Assembly (NCBI GenBank): GCA_937893205.1 | Contig: CALBJU010000027.1 | Location: 1-12,668 of the forward strand | Direction: 5' to 3' | DNA length: 12,668 bases | DNA from: an uncultured Bacteroidota bacterium | Lineage (GTDB): Bacteria > Bacteroidota > Rhodothermia > Rhodothermales > UBA10348 | In this document: in pieces, positions 1 to 7,009 of the stretch | Position numbering within the stretch: position 1 is the first letter of the stretch | Layout: every line of letters begins with the position of its first letter | Made by a program: the position numbers and the translations under genes | The notes under the pieces: generated by a model | The model's database searches: none | What the model was told of the DNA's origin: nothing | Seen by the model: the letters and a program-made list of their open reading frames with translations, nothing else

Positions 1-19
1 CTGGCCTGAGACGTCGAAT

Positions 20-39
20 TGCCCACTTTTGGTTGGGCA
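20..39. terminator. Weak hairpin upstream of the giant protease
   Basis: A 6-bp stem TGCCCA/TGGGCA encloses an 8-base loop and is followed by pyrimidine-rich CCTTCTTC rather than a clean T-run. It could end a gene lying left of the window or sit in the leader of the protease that starts at 93. The stem is short and could be chance. Nothing else in bases 1-92 was recognised, and there is no clear Shine-Dalgarno sequence in front of the ATG at 93. Confidence 0.25.
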
Positions 40-92
40 TCCTTCTTCGCTGATGCGTACACGTTAGGCACACCCGGTTTACTCTTGGCTTC

Positions 93-3000
93 ATGGATAA
101 ATTCGTTCTGATTTCTCTACTGCTGTGTCTGTTCGCCACCGATGGGCTGGCCCAGAAAACACGACGCAGCCGAGAGCCGGAAACTGTCCGTTTCGAGACC
201 AAACTGGACTCCAGAGGCCGCACGGATCTGCGGAGTGGTCTTGTGCGTGCGCGGTATGCACAACAGCGATTCAAGACGTACACCGACCCGGAGCACTTTC
301 TAAGGGAAGAATCAGCCCGGTTTGGATGGAATTGGGACCTTGACGATCTCGACCTCATCTCCGACAAAAGGCGTTCTGCAAGCCGCCATCTGACCTATCA
401 GCAGACCTTCGCGGGCCTTCCGGTGGATGCCCATCAGGTACGAGTCAACATGGATTCCGATGGAAGGGTCAGCATGGTTCTCAGTGCCTTCGTACCCGTT
501 AATGCTGAGGAACGCTCTTTTAACACCCAGCCTGCCATCAGCTCTTCGGAAGCGATGTCTCGGGCTCGAAACGAACTGGCCCCCAACGGCGGCCAGGTGA
601 GCACGGCAGAATTGATTATTTCCAATCCAGCGACTCCGATCCTCGCATGGCAATTATTCGTGTGGCCTCTCGATGAACCCGCCGAGTATCGGGTTCTCGT
701 GGATGCGCAAACGGGAGAGGTTGTGGAGGCCTTCGATCAAGCACTCTCGTCTGGTCGACATGCCGGCGAATCGCGGAAGAGGAAGACGGATCCCGAAGAC
801 GATTCCGTGGCCACCCAGAGAGTGGATGGCACGGGCCTGGTCTATGATCCTGGTCCACTGTTTCAGGCAGGTGCGCCTTATGGAGCGCCGTATGTAGACG
901 ACAATGATGCGACCAATGCCGCTCTGGACGCTGCGAGAATACAGGTAACATTACTGGACATCAGCCAGAACGGTAACGGTGATTTTGTTCTGGAAGGACC
1001 GTATGCACGCATTGTAGGTCGAAATTCCAGCGGATCGCAGGTCTACACTCCTCAGGTGGAAAGTACTGCAGATGGATTTCAGTACGACCGTTCGGAGGAT
1101 GGATTTGAAGCCGTAATGGCGTACTACCACATTGACAAGAGTCAGCGATACGTTCAGAGCTTGGGCATCACGGATCTATGGAGTGGCGGAATTGACGTGA
1201 ACCCTCGAGGAATCGCGGCAGATGAATCCTATTTTTATCCAACGCAGCAACTAGTTCTACTTGGGTTGGGAGGCGTCGATGATGCTGAGGACCCCTCGGT
1301 GATCTGGCATGAATACGCTCACGCTCTGCTCGACACCGCGGTACCCCAATTGCTCGGTAGCCGTGAAGGTGGAGCACTTCACGAAGGATTTTCCGACTAC
1401 TGGGCGGCCTCTTACACGCGTTCTCTTGTCGAAAGCGGTCAGACTTCGCGAAATGACTGGAGACGGGTCTTTTTGTGGGACAGTGGCGAAGGTTCAATTT
1501 GGAGCGGGAGATTTCTGGATCATCAGGGCATCTATCCGCAGGATATTTGTGTCGCAAACATGAGCCCTGGAGCCTGCAACATCCACGACGACGGTCGGAT
1601 GTGGGCCACCACTCTCATGGAGGTGTATGATCGACTCGGCCGCTTGGCGACGGATGAGCTCGTGTTGCTGTCCCATAATTATCTGAACTCGTCTGCAACG
1701 TTCGCCGATGCGGCACAGGCGGTGATTCAGGCCGACCTGGATTACAACGGCGGCGTAAATACTCCCAATCTGATTGGAGTATTCGCGCCACGCGGCCTGA
1801 TCGACGCAGCCCAGTTTGGGCCCATCATCGTCCATGATCAGCTTCCGAGTACGGAAATTGTCGGCGTTCCTATCACCGTAACTGCGGACGTCTTCGGCCT
1901 TTCTGCTGCGGTTTCCGAGGTGCAACTCGTCTACGAATCGAACACAATCGCCTCCACGACTGTCGCACTCAGTCGCACGATCGAGGACCAATACTCCGGC
2001 CAACTCCTTTTGCCGACGGTCGTTGATTCTGTTAGCTATTACATCCGTGCAGTGGACACCGATGGAACGGAGTCATTTGCACCGGCTGGTGCACCAGCGG
2101 AAGTCTATTCATTTATGGTGGGAGACGATACTACCTCACCCGTTGTAACGCATGAGCCGCTCGCCTCGGCGGAGTTTCTGGAGTGGCCCGCGTCGATCAG
2201 TGGGATCGCAACAGACAATCTTGGAATCGATCTCGTGCGCGCAGAATACGCGGTATTTGACGCAGCAGAAAACGAGATGTCGAGTGGTAGCTTCGATATT
2301 GCTTCTTCCCAGGGAGCGTTCACCGGCGCATTTCCTGTGGCCCTCGGAGAAATTGAAGACGGCGGGCGCATTGAATACAGTCTGTTAGTCGTTGATGGTT
2401 CGCTGCGTGAAAACTCGACACGCCTTCCCGAAACCGGTCGATTTTCATTCGATATCCTAGCAGGAAATGTACTCCAGTACCACGATTTCGGTGACTTGCC
2501 ACATTCGATAGTGATCGATGGGCAGTGGTCCGCCGGAGATCCGGAATATGGCGTGCTTGCCAGCAGGTTTGGTACTGGCGCTCTGGCTACGGTTCTGAAT
2601 GGGCCGTACTCCAGTTCGGCTGGTATCTCGTCCGTGGTTCTTCCGGCCATCAATCTTGCAGGACTCGATCAGAGTTATCTCCGGCTATGGCACTATTTCG
2701 ATACGGAGCACGAGGGCATGGCGGACCCCGCGGCTTCCGGTGCGTCACTTCTGGATGGTGGTGTGCTTCGGTATAGAACCGAAGCAATGCCCACGTGGCA
2801 GCCGTTGGTTCCAGTGGGAGGCTATCCGGGAACGCTATCGACCGGCAGCCAAAATCCACTCGCAGGGATGGACGCGTTCGGTGGCTTCAGCTACGGTTGG
2901 CGTTGGGAGGAATTTGCGCTGCCCCGTACGAATGGAGTTGAGATCCGATTTGACTTCGCTACGAACACGGGCAATAATGCCTCATCCGAGCGGTACGCAG

Positions 3001-4142
3001 GATGGATTATCGACAGCATCGAGATAACCACCCTCGAACCAAACGATGCTCAGTCCCCCACTATTCTGGAAGAGCCAGCATCGGTCCGAGTTCTCTCCTT
3101 CGATGGGCCCATTCCGGAAGTGCGCCTGATCGCAGTCGACGATCTTGGCGTCGTTGATGCCATTCTCGAATGGACCTACGAAACGCGTTCGCCAGTTCAG
3201 GAGGGTACCCTCCGAATGACCCAGGCCGCGGATGATCACAGCCTGTTCATCGCTTACCTGGACTTCGCACTGGCACCCGAGCCCGGAAATCGAATTTCCT
3301 ACCGGATACGTGTCACAGATCCCGCAGGCCATGAGGTGACGGTGCCTGGTGTCGACAGCTATTCAATCGAATACCGACTTTTTGGAGAAGAAAATGCGCT
3401 CACCTCGATCTGGGCCTCCGGATCGTGGACCTTATCAGATGACATTTGGCGGGTGAGGGGGACTTCATTTCAACCGGTGTCGGGTCTTAATCTGGACGCG
3501 CGTGACGTAGAGATAAACGCGGAGTCCGCTTTCCTTCGAATGGAGCATGAGTATCAATTCGGATCACGCATGGCCGGAGTGCTCGAGATCTCTGTAAATC
3601 AGGGAGATTCCTGGCGCTCATTGATCCCGCTTGAGGGGTACACCGGCACCGCATCGCTTGGATCTGGCCACCCGCTCTCTGGAAATGAGGTGTTTACCGG
3701 TTCATCGGGGGGAAGACGGGTCTCCACATTTGATCTGCAGCCCTATTCGGGTGAACAGGTTCTCATTCGGATACTCGCCGGATCTTCGCTGAATGCGCGA
3801 TCCTCAGACGTCTGGACGATACATACCCTCTCATTCGAGGCCGAGACTGCAGAACTGCAATTCAGCGTTGACTCCTCATTCGAGCTCCTTCCAAATTATC
3901 CCAACCCCTTCTCGGACCGGACCCAGATAGCCGTTTCTGTCGCTCAATCGCAGAATGCCAGCCTTCGAGTCTACGACGCTCTGGGAAGAGAGGTCGCCGT
4001 CCTTGTAGATGGTGTTCTCGATGAAGGCTCTCATACGTTTACGTTCGAGGCTCGAAGCCTGGCTGGCGGCGTCTATTTTGTTCGATTCAGGGCAGGTGGG
4101 AAGGAAAAGTCGCGCACCCTGCTTCATATCGGGAGTCGATGA
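93..4142 (+). CDS. Giant secreted M36/fungalysin-like zinc metalloprotease with T9SS sorting domain
   Basis: This 1349-residue protein is probably an extracellular or cell-surface endopeptidase. Residues 1-20 form a signal peptide ending GLA-Q. Residues about 60-215 resemble an FTP-type propeptide, with 'AWQLFVWPL' and 'YRVLVDAQTGEVV' near the end. The catalytic region (about 250-575) has NDATNAALDAARI, then HEYAH at 406-410 and EGFSD with the likely third zinc ligand E431; this gluzincin layout and the EGxSD motif fit M36 better than M4. C486 and C494 may form a disulfide. Downstream are an Ig-like unit (about 578-676) and a duplicated pair of Ig-like plus jelly-roll modules (682-980 and 987-1250). 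The tail from about 1262 carries LPNYPNPF and VYDALGREV, a T9SS type A sorting domain. The ATG start is chosen because the signal peptide follows directly. The family call is motif-based; the substrate is unknown. No operon partner is evident. Confidence 0.9.
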   Translation: MDKFVLISLLLCLFATDGLAQKTRRSREPETVRFETKLDSRGRTDLRSGLVRARYAQQRFKTYTDPEHFLREESARFGWNWDLDDLDLISDKRRSASRHLTYQQTFAGLPVDAHQVRVNMDSDGRVSMVLSAFVPVNAEERSFNTQPAISSSEAMSRARNELAPNGGQVSTAELIISNPATPILAWQLFVWPLDEPAEYRVLVDAQTGEVVEAFDQALSSGRHAGESRKRKTDPEDDSVATQRVDGTGLVYDPGPLFQAGAPYGAPYVDDNDATNAALDAARIQVTLLDISQNGNGDFVLEGPYARIVGRNSSGSQVYTPQVESTADGFQYDRSEDGFEAVMAYYHIDKSQRYVQSLGITDLWSGGIDVNPRGIAADESYFYPTQQLVLLGLGGVDDAEDPSVIWHEYAHALLDTAVPQLLGSREGGALHEGFSDYWAASYTRSLVESGQTSRNDWRRVFLWDSGEGSIWSGRFLDHQGIYPQDICVANMSPGACNIHDDGRMWATTLMEVYDRLGRLATDELVLLSHNYLNSSATFADAAQAVIQADLDYNGGVNTPNLIGVFAPRGLIDAAQFGPIIVHDQLPSTEIVGVPITVTADVFGLSAAVSEVQLVYESNTIASTTVALSRTIEDQYSGQLLLPTVVDSVSYYIRAVDTDGTESFAPAGAPAEVYSFMVGDDTTSPVVTHEPLASAEFLEWPASISGIATDNLGIDLVRAEYAVFDAAENEMSSGSFDIASSQGAFTGAFPVALGEIEDGGRIEYSLLVVDGSLRENSTRLPETGRFSFDILAGNVLQYHDFGDLPHSIVIDGQWSAGDPEYGVLASRFGTGALATVLNGPYSSSAGISSVVLPAINLAGLDQSYLRLWHYFDTEHEGMADPAASGASLLDGGVLRYRTEAMPTWQPLVPVGGYPGTLSTGSQNPLAGMDAFGGFSYGWRWEEFALPRTNGVEIRFDFATNTGNNASSERYAGWIIDSIEITTLEPNDAQSPTILEEPASVRVLSFDGPIPEVRLIAVDDLGVVDAILEWTYETRSPVQEGTLRMTQAADDHSLFIAYLDFALAPEPGNRISYRIRVTDPAGHEVTVPGVDSYSIEYRLFGEENALTSIWASGSWTLSDDIWRVRGTSFQPVSGLNLDARDVEINAESAFLRMEHEYQFGSRMAGVLEISVNQGDSWRSLIPLEGYTGTASLGSGHPLSGNEVFTGSSGGRRVSTFDLQPYSGEQVLIRILAGSSLNARSSDVWTIHTLSFEAETAELQFSVDSSFELLPNYPNPFSDRTQIAVSVAQSQNASLRVYDALGREVAVLVDGVLDEGSHTFTFEARSLAGGVYFVRFRAGGKEKSRTLLHIGSR
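2136..3842 (+). repeat. Duplicated Ig-like plus jelly-roll module inside the giant protease
   Basis: Residues 682-980 and 987-1250 of the protease appear to be two copies of one two-domain unit. Each begins with an Ig-like half (SPVVTHEP...ATDNLGI and SPTILEEP...AVDDLGV), then has a jelly-roll half. The jelly-roll halves share a distinctive core: GGYPGTLSTGS..PLAG...FGG against EGYTGTASLGS..PLSG...FTG. This is preceded by L-R-[LM]-x-H-x-Y and ends in W-I-I-D-S-I-E against W-T-I-H-T-L-S. Such beta-sandwich domains beside secreted proteases commonly bind polymers or act as spacers. The duplication is read directly from the translation; function is inference. Confidence 0.75.
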
Positions 4143-4152
4143 GAGCGTGTGA

Positions 4153-4164
4153 GCCGGCGCCGGC
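4153..4164. repeat. GC-rich perfect 12-bp palindrome after the protease stop
   Basis: GCCGGCGCCGGC lies 10 bases past the stop codon of the giant protease. It is perfectly self-complementary. As RNA it could extend a stem, but no T-run follows, so it is a poor rho-independent terminator. The remaining gap to 4298 holds no gene and no recognised riboswitch. Confidence 0.4.
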
Positions 4165-4298
4165 AATGACGTGATACTGGAGCGGCCGACCCTCGCGGCT
4201 CAATTGCCAAATTTCAATCAAGGACAAAACTTACCGGGTAGATTGGTAGTTTGCTCGAACTGCCAGTGCAACACCCGTAAACTTACAGAATTCGCGAA

Positions 4299-5576
4299 AT
4301 GGACCACAAAGAAGGGGCCTACAAGGTAAAAGATTTATCCCTGGCTGAAGCCGGAAGGTTAAAAATGGAGTGGGCCGAAAGCCGCATGCCTGTCCTGATG
4401 CAGCTTCGTGAGAAGTATGAGCAAGAGCAGCCGTTCAAGGGCTACAAGATCACCGGCTGTCTTCACGTTACGAAGGAGACGGGTGTCCTGGTTGAGACCT
4501 TTGCAGCGTGCGGGGCTGAAGTAGCGTGGAGTGGTTGCAACCCCCTGTCTACCAACGATGAAGTTGCTGCGGCACTCGCCGAATCCGGGATTGAAATATA
4601 CGCCTGGTATGGACAGAACACGGAAGACTTTTACTGGAGTATCGATCGATCGATCGACAAGCCACCCCATCTCACGCTGGATGATGGAGCGGATCTGATC
4701 TTCACGGTTCACAACAGATTTCCCCATCTTGCAGAGCATATAATCGGGGGATCAGAAGAAACGACCACCGGAGTGCATCGATTGCGGGCCATGGCCAAGG
4801 ATGGGAAACTGCTCTATCCGATCTACGCCGTAAATGATGCGGAAACGAAGTGGGACTTCGACAATGTCTACGGCACCGGCCAGAGTACCCTGGACGGGAT
4901 TTTACGGGCCAGCTCCGTCCTGCTGGCCGGTAAGAATTTCGTTGTTGCCGGCTACGGTCATTGCGGCCGAGGCGTAGCTATGCGTGCTAAAGGAATGGGA
5001 GCCAATGTCATTATAACAGAAATCAAGGCCACTGCGGCTCTGAAGGCAACCCTTGAAGGAATGCGAGTCATGACAATGGAAGAGGCTGCCAAGGTCGGAG
5101 ACATCTTCGTAACGGCTACCGGTATGAAAGACATTATTCGAGGACGCCACTTCGGCAGCATGAAAGACGGCGCCATCGTGTGCAACACCGGCCACTACGA
5201 TGTGGAGCTGAATCTGAAAGAGCTTGCGGAGATCAGCCACGATGTTCGGATGGTTCGGGATGACAATCGGGAATACACACTCGACAACGGCAACAAAGTA
5301 TACGTTCTCGCCGATGGCCGACTCGTAAATCTTGCAGCCGCCGAGGGTCACCCCTCTGAAGTAATGGACATGAGCTTCGCCAACCAGTTCATGGCTCATT
5401 TGACACTCGTCCAGCGTCATGAATCGGGTGAGACCCTGCCAAATACGGTAATCGATCTCCCGGTCGAGTTGGATCAGGAAATCGCGGGCATCAAACTCGA
5501 AACAATGGGTCTGGAAATCGATGCCCTGTCGGAAGAGCAAGTAGTCTACGCGACGGATTATTCGGCCGGAACCTGA
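4299..5576 (+). CDS. ahcY: Adenosylhomocysteinase (S-adenosyl-L-homocysteine hydrolase), short insert-less form
   Basis: This cytosolic NAD-dependent enzyme reversibly hydrolyses S-adenosylhomocysteine to adenosine and homocysteine, relieving product inhibition of methyltransferases and feeding the methionine cycle. The 425-residue protein shows the family landmarks: GCLHVTKETGVLVETF with H56, SGCNPLSTNDEVAAAL, DDGADL (128-133), SEETTTG (E154), NDAETKWDFDN (K184, D188), GTGQSTLDGI, the NAD-binding loop GYGHCGRG (218-225), CNTGHYD (H299) and GHPSEVMDMSF (H351). It lacks the roughly 40-residue insertion and the C-terminal K-x-x-H-Y-R-Y tail of the long bacterial and eukaryotic enzymes. It ends YSAGT, as in the archaeal/Thermotoga-like type. 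The ATG is kept because YKVKDLSLAEAGR belongs to the conserved N-terminus. No strong Shine-Dalgarno or SAH riboswitch was recognised upstream. Methionine synthase and SAM synthetase are not in the window. Confidence 0.97.
   Translation: MDHKEGAYKVKDLSLAEAGRLKMEWAESRMPVLMQLREKYEQEQPFKGYKITGCLHVTKETGVLVETFAACGAEVAWSGCNPLSTNDEVAAALAESGIEIYAWYGQNTEDFYWSIDRSIDKPPHLTLDDGADLIFTVHNRFPHLAEHIIGGSEETTTGVHRLRAMAKDGKLLYPIYAVNDAETKWDFDNVYGTGQSTLDGILRASSVLLAGKNFVVAGYGHCGRGVAMRAKGMGANVIITEIKATAALKATLEGMRVMTMEEAAKVGDIFVTATGMKDIIRGRHFGSMKDGAIVCNTGHYDVELNLKELAEISHDVRMVRDDNREYTLDNGNKVYVLADGRLVNLAAAEGHPSEVMDMSFANQFMAHLTLVQRHESGETLPNTVIDLPVELDQEIAGIKLETMGLEIDALSEEQVVYATDYSAGT
4641..4657 (+). repeat. Four-unit ATCG microsatellite inside ahcY
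   Basis: The tract is ATCG repeated four times plus one A, within ahcY. It encodes the short peptide duplication SIDRSID just before the conserved KPPHLTLDDGAD segment. A change by one unit would shift the frame, but four units is short for active slippage. Confidence 0.8.
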
Positions 5577-5610
5577 CAGAAGTCTAGCTCGAAGAGTGGT
5601 GCGTGCACCC

Positions 5611-5657
5611 TTGCATTAGTACACGATTGCATTAGTGCACCATTGCACTACGCACGA
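5611..5657. repeat. Three-copy 16-base tandem repeat between ahcY and the ferredoxin gene
   Basis: Copies are TTGCATTAGTACACGA (5611-5626), TTGCATTAGTGCACCA (5627-5642) and a shorter TTGCACTACGCACGA (5643-5657). The first two differ at 2 of 16 bases. The array lies in the 140-base gap between two convergent genes, so it does not drive either promoter. It overlaps a hairpin at 5633-5650. Function is unknown. Confidence 0.75.
5633..5650. terminator. Hairpin between convergent ahcY and ferredoxin genes
   Basis: TAGTGCA (5633-5639) pairs perfectly with TGCACTA (5644-5650) across a four-base loop CCAT. It sits 56 bases after the ahcY stop and 66 bases after the ferredoxin stop on the other strand, so it could act as a bidirectional terminator. 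There is no immediate T-run (ATTTTAT begins seven bases later on +), so this is tentative. A second short inverted repeat, GGTGC/GCACC, lies at 5598-5609. Confidence 0.4.
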
Positions 5658-5716
5658 TTTTATCAGTAGCAGCGCACAGGTGCATCAGCGCCCCGAGAGA
5701 TGAGGACCGGGAATGT

Positions 5717-6067
5717 CTACTCTTCGGAATCGTAGGTCATGATGTCTGCTTCCGATTTTTCTCGGGTCGTCCATTCCTCGCAATCAGGCAGGGGATCTGC
5801 TTTCTCGGTAATTACCTTCCCGAGTTCCTGCCACTGGGTGGCCAGGTACGAATTCCATTCTGTATAGTGCTCCATTTCTTCGGGAAGTTCATCATCAGCA
5901 TAGATGGCCTCTACGGGACAGACGGGAACGCAGGCGTTACAGTCGATACACTCATCCGGGTGGATAACCAGGAAGTTGGGCCCTTCGTAGAAACAATCCA
6001 CAGGACACACTTCAACACAATCAGTGTGTTTGCAGTTAATACAGGCTTCGGTGACGACGTACGGCAT
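5717..6067 (-). CDS. fdxA: 7Fe ferredoxin ([3Fe-4S][4Fe-4S]), FdI/FdxA type
   Basis: This small cytosolic electron carrier of 116 residues closely resembles Azotobacter-type ferredoxin I as I remember it. By that comparison C9, C17 and C50 bind the 3Fe-4S cluster, and C21, C40, C43 and C46 bind the 4Fe-4S cluster. C12 and C25 correspond to the extra cysteines of the family. The motifs are ACINCKHTDCVEVCP and CIDCNACVPVCP, with the typical spacer FYEGPNFLVIHPDE. The C-terminal half is acidic and ends TYDSEE; a conserved ITEKADPLPD block matches the FdI tail. It starts with MPYVVTEAC, the usual start for the family. The gene is divergent from the DUF2752-TM2 pair and convergent with ahcY, so it is probably monocistronic. 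Its redox partner is not indicated by context. Confidence 0.95.
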   Translation of the reverse strand: MPYVVTEACINCKHTDCVEVCPVDCFYEGPNFLVIHPDECIDCNACVPVCPVEAIYADDELPEEMEHYTEWNSYLATQWQELGKVITEKADPLPDCEEWTTREKSEADIMTYDSEE

Positions 6068-6085
6068 ATTTATCAGATGTGTTAC

Positions 6086-6244
6086 GGGATCCCACTCCCT
6101 TCGTTGTACATTCCCATTTCAATGGGAATGCGCTGGGCCGAATAAAAATCCTGCTGGAATTCCGTCACAGGCCCCAAGATAATACGCGAACCATCTGTAC
6201 GCCACAGTTTCGGATTCCACTTTCACGAACTGTTGGTGTGGAAT
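6086..6244. promoter_or_regulatory. Divergent promoter region with clustered ATTCC/GGAAT inverted half-sites
   Basis: The gap between the ferredoxin gene (-) and the DUF2752 gene (+) holds three symmetric elements built from the same half-site. They are CATTCCCATT-TC-AATGGGAATG (6109-6130, a perfect 10-bp inverted repeat), GGAATTCC (6156-6163), and ATTCCAC with a 17-base spacer before GTGGAAT (6214-6244). GGGATCCC at 6086-6093 is a further palindrome of related composition. Symmetric elements in a divergent gap suggest operators for a dimeric regulator, but no regulator gene is nearby. No standard -7/-33 promoter match was found. Confidence 0.45.
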
Positions 6245-6256
6245 GAGGCCCGACCA

Positions 6257-6571
6257 ATGACCTTCGTCTCACCGATACCGTCAACAGCCCTCGGACGAAA
6301 CTTGTTTGAGGCGTCCATATGGATTGTCGGACTTCTGGCTGTCGGACTGGCCGATCCCTACGCTGAGTCCCTGATAGATCTGTGTCTGTTCAAAGCCATC
6401 GGGATACCTCGATGCCCGGGATGTGGACTGGGTCACGCCATGGGTTTTCTTTTTCGTGGAGAATGGAGTCTGGCTATCAACAGTCACATATTTTCTCCAG
6501 TCGTTGCTCTTTTTCTGACGCACCGAATAGGTTCACTCTTGAGGTCGGCATGGACCGACAAAACTCTGTAG
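6257..6571 (+). CDS. DUF2752 family small membrane protein
   Basis: This is a 104-residue protein of unknown function. The family signature is visible at about residues 53-75: PRCPGCGLGHAMGFLFRGEW followed by SLAINSHIFSP. The paired cysteines (CPGC) precede a second hydrophobic stretch, and there is another near residues 17-34 (ASIWIVGLLAVGLA). It is probably an inner-membrane protein with the cysteines at a membrane surface. The ATG at 6257 is preferred over in-frame TTG 6233 and GTG 6236 because a GAGG sequence lies about 8 bases upstream. The TM2-domain gene follows after 37 bases on the same strand, so the two are likely co-transcribed. Pairing of these two families is, to my recollection, recurrent in Bacteroidota. 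Confidence 0.85.
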   Translation: MTFVSPIPSTALGRNLFEASIWIVGLLAVGLADPYAESLIDLCLFKAIGIPRCPGCGLGHAMGFLFRGEWSLAINSHIFSPVVALFLTHRIGSLLRSAWTDKTL

Positions 6572-6608
6572 ATTGGACTCGCGTCGGTCTGCAGCAAACA
6601 ACGCCGAA

Positions 6609-6986
6609 ATGTCTAAAATCATCAAATACCTTCCCGAGCTCCAGGGCGATGAACAACTCACCGTTGCACAGATAATCACTGACATGGACGAGACTCAGGC
6701 TGCGCAGTTTGCCAACGTGTATCGTCAGCGTCGCAAAGACGATACCACGGTCCTGATGACCACTCTGCTTGCCTTTCTTGGGATCGCGGGTGTAAATCGA
6801 TTTTACCTGGGCCAGGTTGGAATGGGTCTGGCCTATCTACTGACCGTTGGATTTTGTTTGATCGGAACGCTTGTCGACATCTTCAACTATCGCTCTCTGA
6901 CAAGTTCATACAACGAGAAACAAGCCCTGGAAGTGGGAATGTTGATTCGTGGAGCGTTTCCGGCCGTGCCACCCACTGAAGAGTGA
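6609..6986 (+). CDS. TM2 domain-containing membrane protein
   Basis: This 125-residue protein has a soluble N-terminal part (MSKIIKYLPELQGDEQ, then a helix ending FANVYRQRRKDD). A TM2 domain follows: helix about 46-62, turn with GVNRFYLGQ (61-69, the family's DRFYLG-like motif), helix about 71-90 and VDIFNYRSL. The function of the family in bacteria is not established. The ATG at 6609 is chosen over an in-frame TTG at 6573 because MSK[IV][LI]KYLPEL is the usual start of these proteins. No good Shine-Dalgarno is present, which is common in this phylum. It follows the DUF2752 gene and ends 23 bases from the end of the convergent protease gene. Confidence 0.88.
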   Translation: MSKIIKYLPELQGDEQLTVAQIITDMDETQAAQFANVYRQRRKDDTTVLMTTLLAFLGIAGVNRFYLGQVGMGLAYLLTVGFCLIGTLVDIFNYRSLTSSYNEKQALEVGMLIRGAFPAVPPTEE

Positions 6987-6990
6987 GCCT

Positions 6991-7009
6991 CTGTCAGCCG
7001 ATTTGACAG
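6991..7009. terminator. Short hairpin between convergent TM2 and protease genes
   Basis: CTGTCA (6991-6996) pairs with TGACAG (7004-7009) across a 7-base loop, almost filling the 23-base gap between the two stop codons. It could serve both transcripts. The stem is only 6 bp and lacks a T-run, so support is modest. Confidence 0.35.

Noticed and set aside
1494..2003. 169-residue antisense frame inside the giant protease
   Set aside because: No motif, and it overlaps the conserved catalytic domain of the sense protein.
4239..4253. Bacteroidota-type TAnnTTTG promoter box before ahcY
   Set aside because: TAGATTGG and TAGTTTG are near matches, but one has a mismatch and the other is one base short, and no TTG-type -33 element was found at the right distance.
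4143..4298. Possible SAH riboswitch before ahcY
   Set aside because: The region has GC-rich palindromic pieces, but I could not build the conserved SAH-riboswitch core or pseudoknot; only GAGC/GCTC ends near 4180-4201 pair, with mismatches inside.
4902..5540. 212-residue open frame antisense to ahcY
   Set aside because: It lies wholly inside a well-supported conserved enzyme gene, shows no recognisable domain, and is explained by the codon pattern of the sense gene.
5611..5657. Tandem repeat as a CRISPR array
   Set aside because: Units are 16 bases and directly adjacent with no spacers, and there are no cas genes.
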